Of a stretch of DNA of 64,000 bases, positions 42,122 through 54,100 are shown piece after piece. The notes beneath the pieces are model-generated. The model was given only the letters and a program-made list of their open reading frames with translations. It made no database searches and was not told the origin of the DNA. The number at the start of each line of letters is the position of its first letter. Within the stretch, counting starts at the first letter, position 1. The position numbers and the translations under genes are program-made. Origin of the DNA: JABWCQ01 sp964587105 (GTDB lineage: Bacteria; Electryoneota; RPQS01); the NCBI GenBank assembly GCA_964587105.1, contig CAZPKG010000005.1:1-64000 (forward strand). Direction: 5' to 3'.

Positions 42122-45100
42122 CTATTTCAGCAACTGCACCTTCTTCACATCCGAGAAGTCAGCCGCTTGCATTCTCACAAAATATAATCCGCTCGGCGCG
42201 CTTGCCGCGTCCCACATCACCCGCAGATAACCCGCAGGCTGCGTTTCATCAAGCAATTCCGCAACCTGTCTTCCCAATACGTCAAACACCGTGATGCTCA
42301 CATGAGACATCTGCGGTAATTCAAATGGTATGCTCAACGATGCGTTAAACGGATTCGGATAAGGTGAACCCATCGCCAATTCAGTCGGCAGTCCTGCATT
42401 ACGCGGATCAGCGCTCGTGCCACCCGTAATTCTGAATGCCGCGTCAGAGATATCGTGTATCGATGTATCCGCTTCAGACGCAATAACAATGTAACAACTG
42501 TCACACGCCGGACCCGTTATCGTCCACGCTTCGTCGCCGTCATTTTCGGTCGAGACAAACAACGTGTCGAAGTCGTTGATCGGTGCTCCACGCCATAATC
42601 CGATCTGCACGTTTCCGGCAACTCCCTCGCTCGTCCAGCGAATACGAATCTGCTGATTCACATCCCAACTCTCGCCGCCGTTCGGTTCTGTCACAGAAAT
42701 CTCCGGCACGCGAATACTGATTGGCGTATCAGTCGTATCAAAAACCAACGGCTCACCGGCCAAACGAATCCGCAATGAGGCAAATTCCGTTGCCGGACCT
42801 TCAACCGTCCACAGGAAGGAATCAAGCGTCGTCGTCGTAACGTCCACCCAACTCCCCTCCGCACGATCTCCGTAACTCACGTCAAGCTCCGCTACTCCGT
42901 TCGCGTGTTGGCGCGTCCAACGCACCCAACGCTCCTCTCCGACATACCAAACATCTTCGTCACCTGCGTCAATAACGAGTGTGCGTGCAACCAGCGTGCG
43001 CACCGGCGAGACAGCCGAGATATTCGGATGCTCAACCGACGTCACGCGGAATTGCATCGTCTCCGCATCATGATACGGTAAGCTGTATAAGTATGTCGTG
43101 TCCAACAGCGAAGCCGCAATAGCTTGCCACGGCGCCGAGTTAAACGAAACCTCAAGTTGCACAGGAGCCGCTCCGTCAAGCGCGCTCCACCTCAATTGCA
43201 AATTCTGTCCGGACGTATCCGTCCCGCTTTCCGAAGGTGCAATCCAACTCATCGTCGGGACACGTACCATGAACGGTGCGGTCGTATCGGCCAATTCTGG
43301 CGAACCGGTCACACGCAAAATCAGTTGCGCCGTTCCGCGCGGGGCGCTGACATTCCATGTCCATGACTCGCTGATCAAGTCCTGCGCCAGAATCGTTTCG
43401 CCGTTCGCATCAAGCCTGACCAATTCCAGCGCATTGGGAATACCTGCAATGCTCCAGCCAAGCTCAACAGTCTCTCCGGCAAACACTTCCGCAGCGGGCG
43501 GCGTCGTCCATTCCACAAACGGCATCCGCAGCGCGAAGGACGTCGTGCTCACGTTGAGTTCGTCATCGCCCGGAACATACACCACAAAGTGTGAGTTTTC
43601 CGACGGCGGCGAAGTTAAGATGAAGGCGAAATCCGTCGGAACAATCGCGTCGCCGAGCTGCTCAAGTTCACCGTCTCGATCCAGCGCGATAATCACCGGC
43701 TGATTTACATGCTCGGCCGCGATGTGCAGCTCAACGGATTGACCGACATACAACACATCGTCAATCGGGAAGCGCTCAACCGCAAGCGTCGGCTGATAAA
43801 TCGTCAAAATCTGGTCAAGCGTGTCGGTGTATTGCGTTTCAAGTTCACTGCGCACCGCCAAACGAACGTCCTGACTTTCGGGCAGCGTCGGCCACCACTG
43901 GAAGTTGTTCTGAATGCCGTAATACAATTCTTCCCACGGCCCTTCGAGACCATTGCGTGAAATTTCGAGCGACATCGGTCCGATGATTTCATGCGCGTCC
44001 CAAGTAAACGTAATCGGTCCATGTCCGACGCGCAGATCGGTTTCAACTAATTCGTTCAACGTCAGATGTGGCGCGACGAGTCTGAATGTTCCGCTCGTGT
44101 CCGCGATGTCGTTGCGTTGTTCAGAGCGAATCGCGATGCGCGCGGTCGGATATTCAAGTCCGGTTGGCGTAAACGTGAAGCTGTCGCTCACCGCCGTACC
44201 CAGCAATACGAATCCGCTTCCGCCGTCGAGGAATATGTTGACGCCCGTGGGCAAATGCTGGCGGTTCCAATGCACGGTCTGCGGCTCATTGATAATCCAA
44301 CGCGAGTTTGCAATTGGACTCGTGATCACAAGCGAACCCTGATATGGCCCAGAAAGCGAAACGCTGTCGGCACGTGACGGATTCGCAAGCGAACGCACGA
44401 CCAACCAAGAGTTACTCGCCGTGGCTCCACTCACATTCCAACTCAGCGTATCGGCGGTTGTCGAAGCATTAATAACTGTCGCCGCTCCTCCAACACGATT
44501 TAGTGTCACGGACACAGCGCCGGTCCAACCGGTTCTTTGCCATGAAATCCAAATCGGTGACCCTAACACAAGTTCACTGTTAACCGCCGGCGTGAGCACG
44601 TCAAGCGCGGCATTGATCATCGTGAAGTTTGCATTTCCGATGTCAGTCCACAAGCTGTTCACCGTTGAAACCACGCGCAACCGCGCCGTGGTAGTCGCCG
44701 AACCGTTTGTCGTCCATTCAAATGAATCTGCGTCAACCGAAGCCGCCACAATTTCCCAGCCGGACGGATAGTTGCGATCCAATTCAACCCGCACAGCAGC
44801 AGGATGATCGGCACGGCTCCAGCGCAGCATCACGGGCTGATCAATCGTGATGACTTCACCGGATTGCGGATAGCTGACCGTCAATGTTGGTTGCGCCAAC
44901 ACGAAACTCGACGACATCGCATTCACTTGCGGCAAAGCGTCACTTTGAATTTTCAGTTTCGCTTGCGCGGCAGTCGCGCCGCTCGGCGTCCAGTTATATT
45001 GATTCGCGGAAATTCCACCGGCCACAAGTTCGGGGAACGTCGCGCCGTTATCACGCGACAGGTAGAGTGAAACCGTTCCGGTCAAGTTCACGCCTTGCCA

Positions 45101-48100
45101 GCTTACGTTTTGCGCAAAACCAATCGGCAAACGCGCGGGTAAACTATTCGTGAACGCGACGGTCGGCAATATGATCGAGAAGTTCGCGTTGGAAACGTCG
45201 GAGAGAGTTCCATCCACGTTCGACACGACTCTGACTCGCGCCGTTGCAGAGGCATTTCCACTCACGGCCCAACTGAACGTATTCCCCGCAACGTTTGCGG
45301 CCAGCACTTCCCATGTTCCGGAAGGATAGATTCGGTTGAGTTCAACACGCACGGGGTCACTGACTGCCACACGCGACCAGTTTATGTTGACATTTTGTCC
45401 GACGACCCAAGTCTCGCCGCCGTCCGGTTGTGTAACCGTGACGACCGGATTGGTAATCACAAAACTCGTATCGCCGTTTGTCTCAACAAAGACGCCCGAA
45501 GAGGTTCTCAAAATGAATCGTGAGTTCGGCGTTAACGGCGGCGTCACGCGCCAGTGAATCGAGTCCCCCGAAACATCTTCTCGGAGCAGTTCGACGTCGC
45601 TCACAGGATTGCCGCGATCAATCAGCACGTCAATTGGGTCATTGACATACTCTCTGTCCCACGACACCAATATATCTCGTCCAATGGCCAACGTGTCTCC
45701 GGCGACAGGTGATGTCAAGTCTATCAACGGCATCACAATCGTGCTGTTAAACGCGGTTGCGCCTTGCACCCACGGTTTACTTGCCAAACTAACGCGGAAG
45801 CGCGCAGCCGTTGTTACGGGTGCAGTCACAGGCCAGTTGAAAGTCGAAGTTTCCGTTTGTCCGATCTGCGTCCACGGGCCACCTACGCCGTTGCGCGAAA
45901 TTTCAATATTCGCAAGACCCGCAGCAAAGCTCCGTGTCCAAGAAATCGTCTCCGTCCCACCGACTACCATTACGTCAGACGCCGCCGGTTGCGTGATCGT
46001 CAAGACAGGCGTGCCAAGCGGACACGGTCCGGCTGTATCGCCAAGCTGCGTATTCCACGAAGAGAGAATTCTGAAGTGCGCATTCGCCGCCGGATCACCC
46101 GAAGCAACCCACATGAACGAATCGGCTTGCACAGCATTTGCCAGCACGAGCCACTGTCCCGACGGGAAATTCCGCTTCAGATAAACCGTAACGCCCGGCT
46201 GCAAACCAACGCGGCGCCAACTGAACTTCACGGTATCGCCGATAGCAACTGAATCACCGCTTGTCGGTTCGAGTAACACGACCGCTTCGGGCAGGATGGC
46301 AAAATTCTCGTCGCTGATATCGTAGATATTGCTGTCAAACACAAGTTGCACACGGACGCGCGCATGAATTGTGCTCGCGCCGGAAATTGCCCAGACGAAA
46401 CTGTCCGCTGATGTTTGCGTCACTAGCGTTTCCCAGTTTCCGTTCGGCCAATCGCGATTTAGCTGCACGCGAGCCGATCCGTTCGCGCCGTTGCGCGCCC
46501 ATCGAATCGTCTGCGAACGACCAAGAATCAACGTGTCGCCGCCGTTTGGTGCGGTGAGTTGCAGCGCGGGCAGGAAAGTTCCAAAGTCGGCGTCGTTAAC
46601 ATCCAATATTTCGCTGCGTCCATTCATGGACACACGCACTCGACCATGCGCATAGCCCGGCGCATTGATTGTAAACGTGTGTGAATTTTGCGTCACGTTT
46701 GTCGCCAGAGTTTCCCACACACCGCCCGGGTAATCGCGATTGAGCGCAACATCTACTCCGCCCGGCACGCCGTTCTTCGTCCACGTGACTTGCGCCAAAT
46801 CCCCGAAGGTAAACAGTGTTGACGTATTCAGAGACGTGACGTTTATGGACGGTGTGACAAGCGTGAGATTGTTGTCTGAAATATCGAGCGCATTGAACTC
46901 TTCAGAGCGCACGCGCAAGCGCGCGAGGCTCGACTCACTTCCACTCACGAGCCAATTGTAACTCGTACCGCTGAGTCCGGTGGCAATGGTTTGCCACGCG
47001 CCGCCCGGATACGAGTAGTTAACGTCCAGCGCAACTGTTGACGTGAAGTCGGTTTTGCTGAACGTTATTGCTTCAGTGTTTCCTATACCGAGCACGCCGC
47101 TATTCGGCGAGGTTAACGTGACCGAGGGCACGAGGATCGCTTGCACCGGAGTTGAATCACCGAGCGCCGGATTGCGCGTGGACAAAACTCGCAAGACTGT
47201 TGACGTGCCGCGCGGGCCGGTGACCGTCCAATTGTAGCTATCGGATAGAATATTTCCAGCTACGAGTTCCCATGTGCCACCCGGATAGGTGCGATTAATG
47301 TAAACATTTGCTCCCGCACCGACGCGCGTGCGCGTCCATGTGAGCGGCAGCACGTCGCCAACTTGGAAACTATCCGAGACCGTCGGTGAAGTCAATGTCA
47401 ATGACGCGAAGTTAACCGGTACATTGAAATCAAGCGTGTCGCCGACATTTGAAATCGACTGGTGAATCAAACGGAAACGCGTCGTCGTGTTCGGCGGACC
47501 GGACGGCGTCCAGTAAAGTTCATTCGCCGTTGTGGTACCGATTTGCTGCCATGCTCCACCAGGATAGTTCAAGTTCACGTCAACACGCACGTTTCCACTC
47601 GCCGCCGCGTTGCGCGAAAATGCGATCAGATTGGTCACACCGATCGCCATCGTGTCCCCGATAACGGGCGCGGTGAACGTAAGCGTCGGCTGTTGAATCG
47701 AGAAGTTACTCGCTGAAATATCGTTTTGCGCTGTGTTGCTCGTGTTCTGCACGCGAATACGACACAGCGATGAAGTCGGTAAAGTAGCAGTCCAGACAAG
47801 TGAATCGGCCTGCACGTTTGAAGCGAGCAGTTCCCATGTGCCGCCCGGGTAGTTGCGATTGATGTGGACGTCCACACCGGAAACCTGCACACGCTGGAAG
47901 CGAATTGTCTCGGCGCGTCCGACGGCATATACATCTCCGCCGTCAGGCGTAAGAAGCGTAACACCGGGGTTGACAATTGAGAAATTGGCAGCCATCGTAT
48001 CGCCGACAGTCGAGTAGAGCGAACTCTCAAGTTTCAAGCGTGCAGTGCTCGTGACAGCTCCACTTGCCGTCCAGTTGACTGAATTGGCAGTGACATTTGA

Positions 48101-51100
48101 CGCAATCGTCTCCCAAACGCCGTTCGGGTAGCTGCGATTTAGTTTCACTGTAACGGCTTGCGGATGATCAACACGCGCAAGCTGTATCGTGTAGCTCGTT
48201 CCTGTGACCCACTGTTCGCCGCCAACCGGAGAAACAAGCGTCAACTCCGGTCTGAAGATCGTGAAGTTCGCATTCGACGTGTCTGCATACGCCGGAACAT
48301 TTTCAAACACAACGCGCACGCGCGCCGTCGTGGTCGGGTCTTGTGTGACATTCCATGAATAGGCGCTGCCTACTATACCTGATGCGAGTGTCGTCCAGCT
48401 TGCGCTCGGATAGTTAGGATTGAAATCAACTCTTGCTGCGCCGGTCAGATTGCTGCGCGTCCATGAAACTGTTGTGCTTGTGCCTTGACGAATCTGCTCG
48501 CCACCGTTTGGCGCAGTCAGTGTGATAGACGGCAATACAATATTTTCATTGCCTGTGGAATCGCCGACTGCGCTATTGCTATTCAACGTGACACGGAAAC
48601 GCGCGTTACTCGTCGCAGGTGCTGTAATCACCCACGACAGCGTATCCGCGCTTGTGTCACCGACATTCTCCCATGTACCGGCAGGATAGTTGCGATTCAG
48701 TTGAATTGTTGCGGCGCCGCTGGCAAGATAACGACTCAGGCTAAACACCTGCGTGAAGCCAATTAACAACGTGCTATTATCGACAGGCGCAGTGAGCGTT
48801 AGAGTCGGTTGCGCAAGCTGAACGGCATCAGACGTGTCACCCAACGCGCCGTTTGCAGTTGCCACGATTCGGAACCGAGACGTTGTGCTCACGGGGCCGG
48901 TCACAGTCAAAGTAAACACCGTGTCGGTCTCTGAAGCTGACAGAGTTTCCCACGCGCCGCTCGGGTAGGTCCGCATGAAATCCACACGCACAGGCGACGT
49001 TGTGCCGGATTTTGTCCAAGCGACGTTTTGCTGCGAACCGATCGGCCACACCGCTCCGGTGGTCGGCGCGATGATTGAAAGCGCCGCATTCTCGATCGCG
49101 AAATTTGCATCCGAGCTGTCTGTGACCCATGAGTATGTTTGGTGCACAAGCCGCAAACGCGCGTTGCTGCTGATCGGAGTGGTGACATTCCAATTGTAGC
49201 TGCTCGTCGTAACTCCGGTGGCAACTGTTTCCCAGTTTGCGCCGGGATAGTTGCGGTTGAGTTCGATATTCACCGCGCCGTCGGCGTTCGTTCGCGTAAA
49301 CGTAATCGGGCTGACCGTGCCGACGTAGTATGTTCCGCTGTTGTGCGACGTCAGCGCAAGCGTTCTCTGAATCAAAGAGAAATTCGCGTTAGACGAATCG
49401 GGCGTCGCCGCGCCGGAGTTTAGCTCGACCTTAACACGCGCGGTGGTCGAGGCTGCGCCGCTTGCAAGCCAAACAAACGTGTCCGCCGTGCAATTGGTAG
49501 TTAAGTTCTCCCAAGCACCGCCGGGATAGGTGCGATTGAGTTTGATCGTTGCAGCGCCGGATGCAAAGTTGCGCGTGAACCGGATGGTCGTGTTGGCTCC
49601 GAGCGAAATTTGTTCGCCGCCATTCGGCGAGGTCACGGTCAAGGACGGTTGCACAATCGTGAAGACCGCGTTCGAGTTGTCGGTAATGGTCGTATCGGAA
49701 TTCAAACGCACGCGCATTAATGCCGTTGACGTCGCCGCGCCGGTTACCGTCCACGCAAATGTGTCCGCCGTGACGGTCGATGCCAACGCTTCCCACGCGC
49801 CCGTGCCGTTGTTGCGATTGAGTTGTACGGTCGCATTGCCGGGAGCATATGTGCGGGTGAAGCGAACGATTTGCTGAGAACCAATCGGCCACTGCTCCGC
49901 TCCATTTGGTGACGTTACGGCAATCGCAGGATTAACTAATGCGAAGTTAGCGTTGGAGGTGTCACCGATCGTTGATTGTGTCGTCAGGAAAACTCGAACG
50001 CGCGCGTTGTTACTTACCGCGCCGGTGGGAGTCCACGAGAACGTATCGACTCCAACATTGTTAGCCAAGAGTTCCCACGTCCCGCCGGAATAGCTGCGCA
50101 TGAATTGAACGGTCACGTTGCCGGGCGCGTTTGTGCGCGTCCAGCGAATCGTGTGCGGTGAATTCAAAAGCCAACTCTCTCCGCCATTAGGTGAAGTGAG
50201 CGCAAGGCTTGAGCTGTTGATGATGAAATTACTTGCACTCGTATCTGCGAGCGACTGGTCGCTAATCAAATAGACACGCACACGGGCCGCGTTTGAGGCA
50301 TTTCCCGTCAGTGTCCATTGGAATGTATCAACCGCAACAGATGCCGCAAGTTGCTCCCACGAGCCGGTCGGATAATCGCGATTGAGCATCACGCGCACGT
50401 TGCCGCTCGCATTTTGTCTCGTCCAGCGAATCGTTTGAGCTGTGCCGATATTCCACGACTCGCCGCCATTCGGCGCAGTGAGTGTAATTGAAGGTTGGAC
50501 AATCGTGAAGTTCGTCGCGCTCGTGTCGCCGACGGTGTTGTCACTATTCCAATAGACGCGCACGCGAGCGGTAGTTGTGCCGGGCGCGGTGGCTGCCCAA
50601 TTCAAAGTTGAACCGCTAACGGTTGTGCTCAACGTTTCCCATGTTCCACTCGGATATCCTCGCATCAACTGAACGGTTACATTACCGGTGGCATTGGATC
50701 GCGTGAAAGCAATCGGAATGGTCGCGCCGACGTTATAGGACTCCCCGCCATTCGGCACGGTCAATGTCAACGACGGTTGAACGATTGAGAAATTCGCATT
50801 TGAAGCATCTGTTAAGGCGCCGTTTGAATTGAGTGTCACACGAACACGTGCGGCGTTTGTAACTGGCCCTGTGACCGTCCAACCTTGACTATTGCCGGTG
50901 TTGTTCACCGAAATATTTTCCCACGTACCGCCCGGATAGCTGCGATTGAGCGCAACCGTCACGGCGCCGTCAGCCAGATTGCGTGACCATGTAATCGTCT
51001 GCGAACTTCCAATGGCCCAACTCTCTCCGCCGTTCGGCGCGGTTACTGTGATACCTGCCGCGCCGTCGCCAATCGTGAAATTGGTGTTGGACTCATCATA

Positions 51101-54100
51101 ATAGTTGGGCAGATTAACAGGCTGCAAACGAATGCGCGCCGTTGTAGAGGTTGGGTTATCAACAACCCATTGCCATGAAGTTCCGGTGATGTTGACTGCA
51201 AGCAATTCCCATTCGCCGGTCGGATAGGCGCGGTTAACATAGATGTTAAACGGCCCGCTGATATTTGAGTGTGACCAACTAATTGTCTGCGTCGTGCCGG
51301 TCAGCCATGTCACCGCGGTGTTCGGTGACGTGACTTGCAGGAACGGACTGTTGATCGCGAAGTTTGCGTTTGACGTGTCGGACGCCGCGGCATAATCGAG
51401 CGAAGTCACGCGAACACGCGCAGTGGTGCTGCCGACATGATCGACATTCCACACCAACGAATCCGAGGCAACCGAGGCGGCTAATGTTGTCCACGTCGCA
51501 CTCGGATAAGTCTTATTGATATCAACACGGCAATTGCCGTTGAAATTGTATTTTGTCCAACGAATCGTGGCGCTTTGACCGGGTGTGAAGATTTCGCTGC
51601 CGTTCGGATAGTTGACCGTCAACCACGGACCGCTGATTGTGAAGTCCGCGTTGCTTGTGTCGGCAATGGCCGAATTTCCGTCTTGATAAACATAGATGCG
51701 GCAATTCGTCTCCGTCGGCGATGATACGGTCCACGTCAGGAATGTGTCAGACGTGAGCGTAATGTATTCCCACAATCCGTTCGGGAAATCGCGTTTGATG
51801 CGAACTTGCACATTGCCGATGTTTCCGCTCTTCGTCCAACGAATTGTTTGTGTCGAGCCAACCGTCCAGTTTTCGCCGCCGTTGGGAGACAGCACGGTGA
51901 TTGACGGCACAGCAACCGTGAAATTCGCATTTGACTCGTCAGTGGCGTCAACTTGAGTGAGATGCCTAACGCGGATTCTTGCGGTTGTAGTCGCGGGCGG
52001 CAGCACTGTCCACGCATACGAACCGTCGTTCGGCGTGCTGGCAATAATGTTGTCCCACGTGCCGTTCGGATAGCTGCGATTAATTTCGATCGCAACGTTT
52101 CCGCCCAAACCACCGGTTCCCCATGTGATCGTATTGGAAACTCCCGTTGACCAACTCTCACCGCCGTTGGGCGTCAGCACCATCAGCGACGGCGCAGTGG
52201 TTTCTGTTTCCCACATACCGCGGCCATGCGTACCCGCGCGAAGTTTTCCGGTTGAGGGATGCAAGGCTAAGAAATCAACGACAACATTCGGCAATCCGGT
52301 CGAATAATCAGCCCAGCTTGAACCTGCATTGCTCGAATAATAGACGCCGAGATCGTTGCCGACGTAGAGCTTATTGCCGTCACTCTGATCAATCACCATG
52401 CAGTTGACAGGTAGATCGGGCAAACTGGTCGAGGAATTTGTCCACGACGTGCCGCCGTTCGTGGATTTGTAAACGTGACCTGAGCCATAACCAGAAACGG
52501 TACAATATACAATATCGCGATTGAGCGGATCAATCGCGATATGAGTGGGGTAACGTTCGGGAATACCGGTTTCGATATTCACCCAATTGGCGCCGGTGTC
52601 GTTTGTTCTAAAAACCTTACCGTCGTAACCTTCGTAACAAATGTAAATCGTCGCCGGATCGGATGGCGCAACTGCGATATGACTGATATAACTCGCGTCA
52701 AGCGCAGGCGAAATGGCCGTCCAAGACGCGCCGCCGTTTGTCGAGCGATAGACGATGTTTGTTCCGGTATAGAGAATATTCGGATTGCTTGGATCCATGA
52801 CGCGCGGAGTCACCCACGCACCCGCGCCGGTGATTCCAGACTGGATCGAGCTAAACGATGTGCCGCCGTTGACGGATTTGTAGTGGTTGCCGCGCTGCGT
52901 GGTGGCGTACACGATGCTCGAGTTCGTGAAGTCCACGTTGCAATAGCCGCCGTCACCGCCGAGCACGCGCGTATGCGTATTCGAGTTGTTGTACTTGTTT
53001 GTTCCGTTGTCCTGCGTACCGCCGTAGGCGACGTTTGGGGACAAATTGTCATTGCAAATCGCGTAGTACTGATAGCAGATAAGCCCGTTATTCAGCGACG
53101 TCCACGACGTGCCGCCGTTCGTTGACTTAAACAATCCGCCGTCCGTGCCGAGAATAATCGTATTGGGATCATCGGGCTTATAGGCCATCGCATGATGGTC
53201 GGCATGAACGTACTGCGAATTGCCTTCGGAGTAGCTCCACACGGACATGCGAGTCCACGCGACGCCGCCGTTGGTGGATTTATAGCCGTCCAATCCGTTT
53301 GACCAAACTTGATTCGGATCGGTCGGATGCACTTCGACGACAAGGTTATACCAGCCCTGTCCGGCATACATGTTCGGCGTGGTCGCCTGCTGTGTCCACG
53401 TCGCGCCGCCGTTAGTGGATTTATAAATACCGTAAAGTCCAGCACCGGCGGAAATCGTCTGCGAGATGCCGGCATACAACGTCGTCGGACTGCTTTCGCT
53501 GATGTCAATTTCCAAGCGGCCGAAGTTTGAGCCGGTCGGTAAACCGCTTGTCAATTGTGTCCAAGTGACACCGCTGTTGACTGATTTGTAAATACCGTTG
53601 GAAGTAGTACCCCACGGATAGCCGTTCGCGCAATAGAGCACGTTCGACGAATCGGGGTGCATCTCGATATCTTTGACGTCGCCCGTGTGATAGAGCGTCC
53701 ACGTCGTTCCGCCATTGGTAGATTTATAAATACCGCCAACCGAGCTATTGCACGCGGCGTAGATAATTTGCGTATTCGTAGGATCAATAATAATCTTGTT
53801 GACCGCACGGTTTTGCGATTGCGTCCACGAAAGTCCAGTCGTATTCCAAGTCGCGCCGCCGTCGGTGGATTTGAAAATACCCGCGCCGAACACCGCATCC
53901 ACGTTGAACGAGCCCTCGCCGGTGCCGATGTAAACGATATTCGGATCGTTCGGGTCGAGCGCGACTGAGCCGATGGCGAGACTTGCTAAGTCGTCGGTTA
54001 GCGGAGTCCAGTTTGCTCCAGCATCAGTGGTTTTCCAGAGTCCGCCCGATGCTGATCCGACGTAGATGATGTTTGTGTTGGTGGGATGCCAGGCGATGGA

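Noticed and set aside
42425..52190. Long regular repeat array as a CRISPR or satellite
   Set aside because: The period is about 279 bp in one uninterrupted reading frame, and similarity is at protein level. These are tandem protein domains.
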